From assembly GCF_003609605.1 (NCBI RefSeq), contig NZ_MCHY01000008.1, positions 496,001 through 560,000 of the forward strand: a DNA stretch of 64,000 nucleotides, in the 5' to 3' direction. Positions within the stretch are counted from its first letter, which is position 1. Each line of letters starts with the position of its first letter. This DNA comes from Ammoniphilus oxalaticus. Its GTDB lineage: Bacteria > Bacillota > Bacilli > Aneurinibacillales > RAOX-1. The notes beneath the pieces are model-generated. The model had not been told where the DNA came from. It worked only from the letters and a program-made list of their open reading frames with translations, and searched no databases. Positions 53,900-62,342 of the stretch are shown in pieces. The position numbers were made by a program, and so were the translations under genes.

Positions 53900-55018
53900 G
53901 TGAATCCAGATTTTATAGAAGCCTTAAATGACATACAGAAAGAAAAAGGGATTGATAAGGAAATCCTAATTGAGGCGATTGAAGCGGCTTTAATTTCGGG
54001 GTATAAACGAAATTTTAATTCAGCGCAAAATGTGCGGGTCGATGTTAATCGCATGACAGGCGCAGTTCGTGTTTACGCAAGAAAAACGGTTGTCGAAGAA
54101 GTCGAAGATGCTCGACTTGAAATCTCGTTGGAGGCAGCCCAAGAAATTGATCCGAATTATCAGTTGGAAGATATTGTTGAAATAGAGGTAACACCGCGCG
54201 ATTTCGGTAGGATTGCCGCCCAGACAGCGAAACAGGTCGTGACGCAACGGATCCGCGAAGCGGAGCGAGGCATTATTTTTAGTGAATTCATCGATCGCGA
54301 AGATGATATTATTACAGGAATTGTACAACGTCAAGATGCCCGGAATTACTACATCGATCTAGGGAAAGTTGAAGCGATTATGCCGATCAATGAAAAGATG
54401 CCAGACGATGATTTTAAACAGGGTGATCGGATTAAAGCGTATATTACAAAAGTCGAAAAGACGACAAAAGGCCCTCAAATTTTTGTGTCGCGCACGCATC
54501 CGGGGTTGTTAAAGCGATTGTTTGAACTGGAAGTGCCTGAAATTTTTGATGGCGTTGTTGAGCTTAAATCGGTCGCTCGCGAAGCGGGTGATCGTTCTAA
54601 AATTGCTGTTCATTCGATTGATCCAAATGTAGACCCCGTAGGAGCCTGTGTAGGCCCTAAAGGTGTCCGCGTACAGACGATTGTGGGCGAATTGAATGGG
54701 GAAAAGATAGACATCGTGCGCTGGTCGGAAGACCCGAAAGAGTTTGTTGCCAACGCATTGAGCCCATCCAAAGTGCTCGCGGTTGAAGTCGAGGAGGATC
54801 AGAAGGTAACAAGCGTGGTTGTGCCTGATTATCAGCTGTCTTTAGCAATTGGAAAACGCGGTCAAAACGCCCGATTGGCGGCGAAACTTACGAGTTGGAA
54901 AATCGATATTAAAAGCGAGTCTCAGGCAGTTAAAGAAGGATATGAAATCCCTGAGTCAGCCTATGATATACTAGAGTCAAAAGACACGCGCGCTGAGGAT
55001 GAACAGGTCACTGAGTAA
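53900..55018 (+). CDS. nusA: Transcription termination/antitermination protein NusA
   Basis: The 372-residue protein starts at GTG 53900 after GGAGG. The N-terminal RNAP-binding domain is followed by S1 (about residues 135-200; GIVQRQDARNYYIDLGKVEA), KH1 and KH2 (GPKGVRVQTIVGELNGEKID; LAIGKRGQNARLAAKLTSWK). The enteric C-terminal acidic repeats are absent, as in other Bacillota. It promotes pausing and intrinsic termination; leader hairpins upstream of this operon could be its targets. Confidence 0.97.
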   Translation: MNPDFIEALNDIQKEKGIDKEILIEAIEAALISGYKRNFNSAQNVRVDVNRMTGAVRVYARKTVVEEVEDARLEISLEAAQEIDPNYQLEDIVEIEVTPRDFGRIAAQTAKQVVTQRIREAERGIIFSEFIDREDDIITGIVQRQDARNYYIDLGKVEAIMPINEKMPDDDFKQGDRIKAYITKVEKTTKGPQIFVSRTHPGLLKRLFELEVPEIFDGVVELKSVAREAGDRSKIAVHSIDPNVDPVGACVGPKGVRVQTIVGELNGEKIDIVRWSEDPKEFVANALSPSKVLAVEVEEDQKVTSVVVPDYQLSLAIGKRGQNARLAAKLTSWKIDIKSESQAVKEGYEIPESAYDILESKDTRAEDEQVTE

Positions 55019-55030
55019 GGGGGGAATCAT

Positions 55031-55309
55031 TTGAAACGAAGAAAAATACCGCTGCGTAAATGCGTAGCCTGCCAGGAAATGATCCCTAAGCAACAATTGA
55101 TTCGTGTCGCTCGCAGTCCGCAAGGGGAAGTGTCGATGGATCCAACTGGGAAAGCGGCTGGCAGGGGCGCTTATCTTTGCGGGAACAAGGACTGCTTTTC
55201 CCTAGCAAAAAGTCGTAAGGCATTAGATCGAGCGTTGAATACTGCGATTCCTGAAGAAGTCTATGAACGCTTAGAATTGGAATGGATCGAGTTGAAGGAC
55301 CCTGAATAA
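55031..55309 (+). CDS. rnpM: YlxR family RNA-binding protein RnpM
   Basis: The 92-residue protein starts at TTG 55031 after GGGGGG. KIPLRKCVACQEMIPKQQLI, with the Cys pair and RVARSPQGEV, and GKAAGRGAYLCGNKDCFSLA match the YlxR fold. Family members have been reported to bind RNase P RNA. Its last codons overlap the proposed ylxQ start. Confidence 0.94.
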   Translation: MKRRKIPLRKCVACQEMIPKQQLIRVARSPQGEVSMDPTGKAAGRGAYLCGNKDCFSLAKSRKALDRALNTAIPEEVYERLELEWIELKDPE

Positions 55310-55619
55310 AGTTGAACAATTTTTAGGTCTAGCCACAAAAGCTGGTGGGCTCATCACTGGCGAACAAATAGTCGTTAAAGCTATCACGAGTAAGCAAGTA
55401 TACCTGGTAATCTTGGCGGCGGATGCATCTGAGAATACAAGGAAGAAATTTCAAGACAAGTGTAGAAGCTACAGCATCCCTTTACGTTTCTATGCAGACA
55501 GGTATCGCTTAGGGCATTGTATTGGAAAAGAACAAAGAGTAGTTGTCGGTGTTAAAAATGATGGATTTGCCCGTGAACTGATGAAGCATATGGATAACGA
55601 AGAAGGGGGAAACATATGA
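55302..55619 (+). CDS. ylxQ: L7Ae-type ribosomal/K-turn-binding protein YlxQ, unusual start codon
   Basis: The frame encodes [40 protein letters not shown] and [20 protein letters not shown], a clear YlxQ/L7Ae protein of about 105 residues. No ATG, GTG or TTG exists in frame between the upstream stop (55293-55295) and this conserved N-terminus. The only near-cognate codon that gives a natural N-terminus is CTG 55302 (then Asn-Lys-Val-Glu), overlapping the rnpM stop by 8 nt. The TTG at 55312 is out of frame. AAGGA lies only 2 nt upstream, so re-initiation from rnpM or a one-base sequence error must be considered. The stop overlaps infB by 4 nt. Confidence 0.75.
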   Translation: MNKVEQFLGLATKAGGLITGEQIVVKAITSKQVYLVILAADASENTRKKFQDKCRSYSIPLRFYADRYRLGHCIGKEQRVVVGVKNDGFARELMKHMDNEEGGNI

Positions 55620-57853
55620 GTAAAATGAGAGTGTACGAATTAGCGAAACAAACAAATTTAGCGAGTAAAGAACTGATCACCATTTTAAAGCAGCTTAATA
55701 TTCAGGTTTCGAATCATATGAGCGCTTTAGACCGCGATCAAATCAATCAGGTTGAGCAGCATCTAAAGCAGGGTCGAACCCAGAAGGTGGATGGTCAGTT
55801 GGATCAAAAATCGGAGGCAACGCAGCAAAAGCAAAGTCCTCAAGGTCAACAGAACAAGCAGCAAGGCAGTAACAACAAGCCTAGACAAGGCGAGACAGAA
55901 AAGAGTGGTAATTTGGTGGAGAAAAAGGGAACGAATCAGCAAAAAAGTCAATCGCCAAGCGGCGGCGGAAGCAATCAAGGACGCGGGAAATCGAACACGA
56001 GAGGCAGAGGCGGCAATCAAAGACGTTCAGACAACCGCAATGCGAATAGACAAAAAGGCAGAAGGCCTCAAACACAACAACAACCGAGAATGCTAAAGCC
56101 ATTACCGGAAAAGATTACGTTTAGTGAAGGAATGACGGTTGGCGAACTAGGCAAAAAATTAGGTCGTGACGCATCAGAAATCATTAAGAAGTTACTTCTG
56201 TTAGGGGTGCCGTCCACGATTAATCAAGAATTAGACAGCGAAACAATCATGTTGCTTGCGACAGATTACGGTGTTGAAACAGAAGAAATCATTTTAATAA
56301 ATGAGCTGGAATTTGAAACGATCGAGGAAGTCGATGATCCCGCGGATCTACAAGAACGTCCGCCTGTTGTGACGATTATGGGACACGTTGACCATGGAAA
56401 AACAACATTATTGGATACAATCCGAGAAGCGAATGTTGTTACATCGGAAGCCGGCGGGATTACGCAACACATTGGAGCGTATCAAGTTGAAGTAAACGGT
56501 AAAAGAATTACGTTTTTGGACACACCAGGTCACGCCGCCTTTACGACAATGCGGGCGCGCGGAGCCGAAGTAACAGATATTACAGTGCTTGTTGTAGCGG
56601 CTGATGATGGAGTCATGCCTCAGACTGTGGAGGCGATTAGTCACGCTAAAGCAGCGGGTGTGCCGATTATCGTTGCTGTGAACAAGATGGATAAACCGAC
56701 AGCGAATCCAGAACGTGTGATGCAAGAATTAACAGAGCACGGTCTTGTTTCCGAGGAATGGGGCGGAGACACGATCTTTGTTAAACTTTCGGCTTTACAA
56801 AAAGAAGGATTAGATGACCTGTTAGAAATGATTCTGCTTGTGTCGGAAGTTCAAGAGTATAAGGCGAATCCAAACAAACGAGCGCGCGGTACCGTAATTG
56901 AAGCGGAGCTAGACCGTGGTCGCGGTTCTGTGGCGACAATCTTAGTTCAACACGGCACATTGAAAGTTGGCGATCCAATCGTTGTCGGCAGCGCTTATGG
57001 ACGCGTGCGGGCGATGGTTAATGACCAAGGTCGTCGAATTAAAGAAGCGCCGCCTTCAACTCCAATTGAAATTACAGGACTGAACGATGTTCCGCAAGCC
57101 GGAGATCAATTCATGGTGTTTGAAGACGAGAAGAAAGCAAGATCAATCGGTGAAAAACGAGCGTCTGTTAAGCGGGAAAGCGAATTAAGAGCGTCCGCTC
57201 GCGTTACGTTGGATGATCTATTCAGTCAAATCCAAGAAGGCGAAGTGAAAGAGGTCGGCGTCATTGTAAAAGCTGACGTGCAAGGTTCCGTTGAAGCGTT
57301 GCGTGATTCACTCGAAAAGATTGAAGTGCAGGGTGTTCGCGTACAAACGATTCACGCTGGCGTTGGCGCAATTACAGAATCGGATGTCATCTTGGCTAAT
57401 GCATCGAACGCAATCATCATTGGTTTTAACGTGCGCCCTGAGGCAAATGCGAGACTTGTTGCGGAACAAGAGAAGGTTGATATTCGACTGCATCGTGTTA
57501 TTTATAAAGCGATGGAAGAAATCGAAGCGGCGATGAAAGGAATGCTCGATCCCGAATATGAAGAGAAAATTATTGGTCAAGCAGAGATTAGACAAGTATT
57601 TAAAGTGTCCAGAATTGGTAATATTGCAGGTTGCTATGTAACCGAAGGGAAAATTTCGCGAGATGCGGGTGTGCGTGTGATCCGTGATAGCATCGTTATT
57701 TTTGAAGGTAAGTTGGATACGCTGAAGCGCTTTAAGGATGATGCGCGAGAAGTTGCGCAAGGGTATGAGTGCGGGATTACGATTGAAAGGTACAACGATA
57801 TCAGGGAAGGCGATGTCATTGAAGCCTTTGTTATGGAAGAAATTAAAGTCTAG
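55616..57853 (+). CDS. infB: Translation initiation factor IF-2
   Basis: The 745-residue protein has an IF2N domain ([20 protein letters not shown], about residues 4-50). A long Gln/Asn/Lys/Arg-rich linker is next (about 58-160), followed by a second IF2N (about 170-230). The G domain has [16 protein letters not shown] (G1), DTPGHAAF (G3) and NKMDKPTAN (G4). Domains II, III and IV follow to the C-terminal fMet-tRNA-binding domain. It places initiator tRNA on the 30S subunit. ATG overlaps the ylxQ stop. The basic linker is longer than average but within the known range. Confidence 0.97.
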   Translation: MSKMRVYELAKQTNLASKELITILKQLNIQVSNHMSALDRDQINQVEQHLKQGRTQKVDGQLDQKSEATQQKQSPQGQQNKQQGSNNKPRQGETEKSGNLVEKKGTNQQKSQSPSGGGSNQGRGKSNTRGRGGNQRRSDNRNANRQKGRRPQTQQQPRMLKPLPEKITFSEGMTVGELGKKLGRDASEIIKKLLLLGVPSTINQELDSETIMLLATDYGVETEEIILINELEFETIEEVDDPADLQERPPVVTIMGHVDHGKTTLLDTIREANVVTSEAGGITQHIGAYQVEVNGKRITFLDTPGHAAFTTMRARGAEVTDITVLVVAADDGVMPQTVEAISHAKAAGVPIIVAVNKMDKPTANPERVMQELTEHGLVSEEWGGDTIFVKLSALQKEGLDDLLEMILLVSEVQEYKANPNKRARGTVIEAELDRGRGSVATILVQHGTLKVGDPIVVGSAYGRVRAMVNDQGRRIKEAPPSTPIEITGLNDVPQAGDQFMVFEDEKKARSIGEKRASVKRESELRASARVTLDDLFSQIQEGEVKEVGVIVKADVQGSVEALRDSLEKIEVQGVRVQTIHAGVGAITESDVILANASNAIIIGFNVRPEANARLVAEQEKVDIRLHRVIYKAMEEIEAAMKGMLDPEYEEKIIGQAEIRQVFKVSRIGNIAGCYVTEGKISRDAGVRVIRDSIVIFEGKLDTLKRFKDDAREVAQGYECGITIERYNDIREGDVIEAFVMEEIKV

Positions 57854-57952
57854 CGTGTTTTTTGAGTAATGCTGACCATTTTAATAGATACTAAGTCAAT
57901 AAATTGATCTGTCGCGTTTGCGGCAGATCAAGACTGTTTAGAGGTGAGAAAA

Positions 57953-58312
57953 TTGAGTAGAGTACGCAATAGTCGAATCGGCGAACAGATGAAAAAAGAG
58001 TTAAGCCAAATCATTCAGCTTGAACTAAAGGACCCGCGCGTTGGTTTTGTGACGGTGACCGCCGTTGACGTAACGGGTGATTTGCAAGAAGCGAAAGTGT
58101 ATATTAGTGTGATGGGCAGCGACGAACAAAAAGAAGAATCTGTTCAGGCCTTACAAAAAGCAAAAGGATTTATTCGATCTGAGCTAGGCAAACGTATTCA
58201 GTTGCGCCATACACCTGACTTGCTGTTTCGAATGGACGAGTCGATTGAGTATGGAAATAAAATTGAAACGTTGTTAAAAGATATCAAAAAGGACTCGGAT
58301 GATGGAATATAG
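57953..58312 (+). CDS. rbfA: Ribosome-binding factor A
   Basis: The product is about 119 residues. [20 protein letters not shown], the [20 protein letters not shown] block and [20 protein letters not shown] are typical. It acts on the 5' region of 16S rRNA during 30S maturation and cold adaptation. I chose TTG 57953 (AGAGGTG 6 nt upstream) over GTG 57944, which lies inside that SD. Confidence 0.95.
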   Translation: MSRVRNSRIGEQMKKELSQIIQLELKDPRVGFVTVTAVDVTGDLQEAKVYISVMGSDEQKEESVQALQKAKGFIRSELGKRIQLRHTPDLLFRMDESIEYGNKIETLLKDIKKDSDDGI

Positions 58313-59288
58313 CGATCAATTAGCGGCAGCGAGTCGTTTTCTAAATGAAAACGACCATTTTCTTGTTGTCAATCATGTTAATCCGGATGGTGACGCGACG
58401 GGATCCATTTTGGCAATGGGGTATTTGCTTCGATTATTAGGTAAGCAATTTACGCTAGCGAATGAAGGAGCAACTCCCGCTAAATTTTTTGCGGCGACGC
58501 CAAGTAGCTTGACGGTTCAAAACGTAAGTGAATCTCCGTTGCAACAGAAATATAAATATGTCATTACGTTAGATTGCGGGGATTTAGCTCGCGTTGGCGC
58601 TGTGGAGCAATATTTTGCGGATGATGTTCAAATTTTGAACATTGATCACCATGCGACAAATGATCATTTTGGCGCGGTTAATGTTGTACGTCCGCTTGCT
58701 TGCGCAACAGCTGAAATTTTGCTTGATTTATCCGCGCATAATCAATTTCCAATGAGCGTTGAATTAGCTTCGTTTCTTTACATGGGGATTTTAACGGATA
58801 CAGGCGGGTTTCGATATGCGAATACGACGGCAGACGTGATGGAGAAGGTCGCTGAATTGTTGCGGATTGGGGTAGACCCAGGAGCGATTGCCGATCGTTG
58901 TTTAGAAACAATTCGTCGTTCCCATTTGGACTTACTACAACTCGTCTTGCCAACTTTGTCATTGCACCGACAGGACCAAATTGCTTTTTTGTCCATCTCA
59001 CTGCAGGCGCGAGAACAGAGTCAGGCGGTTGATGAGGACATGGAACAAATCGTTAATTATGCCCGAAATATTGAAGGAGTAGAGGTCGGCGTTCTATTCA
59101 AGCAAATGGATCAACAAACGGTAAAAATTAGCTTCCGTTCCAGACAAGATGTCGATGTGTCGTTAATCGCCAAACAACTAGGCGGAGGAGGACATGCCAG
59201 AGCAGCTGGTTGTACCGCGCAGGGAAGTCTAGAGGAGGTCCAACGTCTCGCTTTACAGAAGATTGAAAATCTGTGGGGGGAAAAATGA
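58299..59288 (+). CDS. nrnA: Bifunctional oligoribonuclease/pAp phosphatase NrnA
   Basis: The 329-residue DHH-DHHA1 phosphoesterase has [20 protein letters not shown] (catalytic Asp cluster), [23 protein letters not shown] (the DHH motif), and the DHHA1 [11 protein letters not shown] motif near the C-terminus. It degrades nanoRNA and pAp. It starts within the 3' end of rbfA (14-nt overlap), a common arrangement in this operon. Confidence 0.95.
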   Translation: MMEYSDQLAAASRFLNENDHFLVVNHVNPDGDATGSILAMGYLLRLLGKQFTLANEGATPAKFFAATPSSLTVQNVSESPLQQKYKYVITLDCGDLARVGAVEQYFADDVQILNIDHHATNDHFGAVNVVRPLACATAEILLDLSAHNQFPMSVELASFLYMGILTDTGGFRYANTTADVMEKVAELLRIGVDPGAIADRCLETIRRSHLDLLQLVLPTLSLHRQDQIAFLSISLQAREQSQAVDEDMEQIVNYARNIEGVEVGVLFKQMDQQTVKISFRSRQDVDVSLIAKQLGGGGHARAAGCTAQGSLEEVQRLALQKIENLWGEK

Positions 59289-60199
59289 GTCAAATTAGAG
59301 GCATTATCCCGTTACTCAAGCCGCCTGGATTTACCTCCCATGACTGTGTGGGGAAATTAAGAAGGTTGTTGAAGATAAAACGAATTGGACATACGGGCAC
59401 ACTCGATCCCTCTGTAACAGGGGTGTTGCCGCTCTGTATCGGTCAAGCGACAAGGATTGTCGAGTATTTGCAGGAGCTGCCAAAAGAGTACGTGGGGACA
59501 GTCGTGTTTGGACAAGCAACGGACACGGAAGACGCTGACGGCGAAATTATCGTTGATCAGCCGCTCGATACCGCTATTACGGGAGAACAGATCCATGAAG
59601 CGTTAGCGTCTTTTGTTGGGGTAATTCAACAAGTGCCCCCAATGTATTCCGCCGTAAAAATTGACGGTGTTCGTTTGCATAAGCTGGCTCGTGAGGGCAA
59701 AGAGGTGGAACGACCGCCGCGGGAAGTGGAAATTTACGAACTAGAATCATTATCGATGTCCTTGCAGCCGCCTTATCCTGAGGTGACGATGCGGGTGAAG
59801 TGTTCAAAAGGAACCTACATAAGAACGTTATTTGTTGATATCGGAAAAAAGTTAGGGTACCCTGCTCATATGAATGTATTGCAGAGAACGGCGAGCGAGC
59901 CATTTAAGTTGCAAGACTGTTATACGTTTGAACAGGTAGAGGAAGCTATTGCGCAAAAACGTTTTCATGAACTATTGAAGCCGCTCGATCTTGCTTTAAT
60001 GCGCTTTCCGGCCTGGTCCGTTGAGAAGGAGCAAGCTGAGCGTGTGTTAAATGGGCAACAGATAAAATTAGATTTAGCTGTTGAGGCGGGGCAACTGGTT
60101 CGCATATATGGACCGAATCAACAGTTCCTCGGCTTATATCGTAGTTTTTATGAGAGGGATCAAGTGTGGGGGAAAGCGGAAAAAGTATTTCATGACTAA
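59285..60199 (+). CDS. truB: tRNA pseudouridine(55) synthase TruB
   Basis: The product is about 304 residues. GIIPLLKPPGFTSHDCVGKL, RIGHTGTLDPSVTGVLPLCI (catalytic Asp) and CSKGTYIRTLFVDIGKKLGY match TruB. It makes pseudouridine 55 in the T-loop of tRNAs. ATG 59285 overlaps the nrnA stop; GGGGGG precedes it. Confidence 0.96.
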   Translation: MSQIRGIIPLLKPPGFTSHDCVGKLRRLLKIKRIGHTGTLDPSVTGVLPLCIGQATRIVEYLQELPKEYVGTVVFGQATDTEDADGEIIVDQPLDTAITGEQIHEALASFVGVIQQVPPMYSAVKIDGVRLHKLAREGKEVERPPREVEIYELESLSMSLQPPYPEVTMRVKCSKGTYIRTLFVDIGKKLGYPAHMNVLQRTASEPFKLQDCYTFEQVEEAIAQKRFHELLKPLDLALMRFPAWSVEKEQAERVLNGQQIKLDLAVEAGQLVRIYGPNQQFLGLYRSFYERDQVWGKAEKVFHD

Positions 60200-60237
60200 A
60201 AATTAGAAACAAAGAAGAGCAGTCAGGGGGGATTGAT

Positions 60238-61170
60238 ATGATCATTGAACATTTACAATATCCGCTGAAAGAGGGACAATTCGAACCGAATGTGATGGCG
60301 ATTGGCTATTTTGATGGTGTGCACCAAGGGCACCGTCGTGTCATTCAAATGGCAATTGACAAAGCCAAGCAAAAGGAAGTCATGTCCGCGGTTATGACGT
60401 TTCATCCCCATCCGCGAGAAATATTAGGACAGAGCGGATACACGCGCTATTTAACACCGCTGGAAGCGAAGCTAGCTTTGTTTAAACAGCTTGGCGTACA
60501 GCGAGCCTATGTTGTTCATTTTGATATCCCTTTCTCCTCTATTTATCCTGAAGAATTCGTGAATGAATTTTTAATTCCGCTTCAAGCCCGTCAGCTTGTT
60601 GTCGGATTCGATTATACGTTTGGTTATAAGGGCAAAGGGACGGCGTACACGTTGAAAGAATTGAGCGAAGGACGGTATGAAGTAGATGTCATTTCTCCGA
60701 TCGCGCTGTTAGGGGAAAAAGTAAGCAGCACGATGATCCGAGAATATCTGTATGGTGGACGCGTGGAGGAAGCAAATGATTTTTTAGGGCGTCCTTATCG
60801 TGTTCAAGGCCGAGTCATCCACGGGGAAAAGAGAGGCAGGCAAATTGGTTTTCCAACCGCCAATCTGCAGCTTGATGATCCTTATCTCATTCCAAAAACG
60901 GGCGTTTATGGCGTCAATGTTTCTGTTGACGATCAGAACTATTTTGGCGTCATGAATATTGGAATTAAACCGACTTTCGAGCATGAAAAAATAGAAAAAA
61001 GTCTTGAAGCTCATCTGTTCGACTTCAACGGAGATCTCTATGAACGGGAGATTAAAGTTGATTTTCTCTTTTTTATTCGGGAGGAGCAAAAATTTGCGGG
61101 TGTGGACCAATTGGTCGCCCAGATTCAGCTCGATGTAGCCTATGCAAAGCAAAAACGAACGGAATGTTGA
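60238..61170 (+). CDS. ribF: Bifunctional riboflavin kinase/FAD synthetase
   Basis: The 310-residue protein has an N-terminal nucleotidyltransferase domain (VMAIGYFDGVHQGHRRVIQM; MTFHPHPREILG; VVGFDYTFGYKGKG; SSTMIREYL). The C-terminal riboflavin kinase domain reads VIHGEKRGRQIGFPTANLQL and FGVMNIGIKPTF. It produces FMN and FAD. SD AGGGGGGATTGAT precedes the ATG. Confidence 0.96.
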   Translation: MIIEHLQYPLKEGQFEPNVMAIGYFDGVHQGHRRVIQMAIDKAKQKEVMSAVMTFHPHPREILGQSGYTRYLTPLEAKLALFKQLGVQRAYVVHFDIPFSSIYPEEFVNEFLIPLQARQLVVGFDYTFGYKGKGTAYTLKELSEGRYEVDVISPIALLGEKVSSTMIREYLYGGRVEEANDFLGRPYRVQGRVIHGEKRGRQIGFPTANLQLDDPYLIPKTGVYGVNVSVDDQNYFGVMNIGIKPTFEHEKIEKSLEAHLFDFNGDLYEREIKVDFLFFIREEQKFAGVDQLVAQIQLDVAYAKQKRTEC

Positions 61171-61197
61171 GAGGGAAACAACTTTTTACAGGGTGTC

Positions 61198-61230
61198 ATA
61201 ACATTCCTGTGAACCTCATAGGAATGTTAT
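61198..61230 (+). repeat. 11-bp inverted repeat after ribF
   Basis: ATAACATTCCT (61198-61208) pairs with AGGAATGTTAT (61220-61230). It has no T-run, so it may be an mRNA 3'-end stabiliser or a weak terminator. Confidence 0.55.
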
Positions 61231-61358
61231 TGAAAATCTCAGTAGCAAACATTTACTTGCTCATGTTATTATGTTACACTATTCGTGGTAATTTCATAGT
61301 TAGCAACCTTGTTGAATGAGAGTTCATTTGAACATCAACCTGAAAGGGAGCGATCGGT

Positions 61359-61589
61359 TTGGAATTACCGAAGGCCGATGATTATGATCGGCGTCTTAGT
61401 CTGTTATGCCAACACGTAGCTACGATTTGTTGTAGCAATGAATTTAAGAAACTCCATAAAGAAATGTCTAGAATCTATCGGAGGAATGGATTAAGAGATG
61501 CAACCCGCATTGCATTTCAGGATAGTTTGTTTTCGATATACTTAGAACAGGTTCAACCTGAAGCTGGGGAAGAGTTATTATCTCCGTAG
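61359..61589 (+). CDS. Small protein of unknown function
   Basis: The 76-residue protein starts at TTG 61359 after GGGAGCGATCGG. It is charged and helical, with a Cys-Cys pair (ATICCSNEFKKLHKEM). I do not recognise it. It stands between ribF and rpsO, which are usually adjacent, together with the next gene (3-nt gap), so the two look like an inserted two-gene cassette. Confidence 0.55.
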   Translation: MELPKADDYDRRLSLLCQHVATICCSNEFKKLHKEMSRIYRRNGLRDATRIAFQDSLFSIYLEQVQPEAGEELLSP

Positions 61590-61592
61590 TCC

Positions 61593-61814
61593 ATGCATGT
61601 GATCATAACATCGCATGTGAAACAAAGACTGCGCGAACAGCGACAACAACGTATTTCGGTACAAGACATCATCCGCCAAGCTAAATCCATTCCAGGAACG
61701 ATTCCAGTCGCTACCCGATTTCGCGGGTTTTCGTCTCACGCTGGCAGGACATATGATATGGTGGTTAAGGACATTGCGAAAGGACGTCTGGTCATTACCG
61801 TGATTGGCAAGTAA
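61593..61814 (+). CDS. Small DUF4258-like protein
   Basis: The 73-residue protein reads SHVKQRLREQRQQRISVQDI, then GTIPVATRFRGFSSHAGRTY and GRLVITVIGK. The pattern of SxHxxxRxxxR followed by a short beta-sheet (ending in a strand such as LVITVIG) resembles DUF4258/RelE-like small proteins, but the match is weak. There is no strong SD; it is probably translated by coupling with the upstream gene (3-nt gap). A toxin-antitoxin pair is possible but not shown. Confidence 0.5.
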   Translation: MHVIITSHVKQRLREQRQQRISVQDIIRQAKSIPGTIPVATRFRGFSSHAGRTYDMVVKDIAKGRLVITVIGK

Positions 61815-61817
61815 CCT

Positions 61818-61858
61818 TAGCTTGGATGATCGAGCGCACCGACGATGGATCTAGGCTA
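61818..61858 (+). promoter_or_regulatory. rpsO leader hairpin, candidate S15 autoregulation site
   Basis: TAGCTTGGAT (61818-61827) pairs with ATCTAGGCTA (61849-61858) using two wobbles, with an inner ATCG/CGAT pair. It ends 14 nt before the rpsO SD AAAGGAGGTG. S15 commonly regulates its own mRNA through a leader structure in Bacillota; here the specific fold is inferred. Confidence 0.55.
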
Positions 61859-61887
61859 TGGGGATTATTTAAAGGAGGTGAAGAAGG

Positions 61888-62157
61888 ATGGCATTGACAC
61901 AAGAACGAAAGTTACAGTTGATTGAAGAATTTCGTACTCACGAGTCCGATACAGGTTCTCCTGAAGTACAAGTTGCTATCCTCACGGAAAAGATTAACTA
62001 TCTGAATGAGCACTTGCGCGAGCATAAGAAGGATCACCATTCTCGCCGCGGGCTTCTTAAAATGGTAGGACAACGCCGTAATTTGTTGAACTACTTAAGA
62101 AATTCCGATGTGACTCGTTACCGTGATTTAATCAATAAGCTTGGTTTGCGTCGATAG
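61888..62157 (+). CDS. rpsO: 30S ribosomal protein S15
   Basis: The product is 89 residues, the usual length. [20 protein letters not shown] then [20 protein letters not shown], and [20 protein letters not shown] are the invariant S15 segments. It binds 16S rRNA early in assembly. AAAGGAGGTGAAGAAGG precedes the ATG. A strong terminator separates it from pnp. Confidence 0.98.
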   Translation: MALTQERKLQLIEEFRTHESDTGSPEVQVAILTEKINYLNEHLREHKKDHHSRRGLLKMVGQRRNLLNYLRNSDVTRYRDLINKLGLRR

Positions 62158-62160
62158 AAC

Positions 62161-62185
62161 AAAAGCGGGGAAATCCCCGCTTTTT
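62161..62185 (+). terminator. Rho-independent terminator after rpsO
   Basis: AAAGCGGGGA pairs with TCCCCGCTTT, followed by a T-run. Confidence 0.93.
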
Positions 62186-62342
62186 CTGTTGTTGCAGTGA
62201 CTGGAGGAAAATGGCTAATCAGCCAGTTTTTTAGCTAATAAAGTGAAATGAACGATTTCCTCTTTAATTTTTGGGTTAGCAGGAAATACTAGCTTAATGA
62301 AGAAGTGCTTATATGATAATAGAAATGAAGGGAGGCACTATC

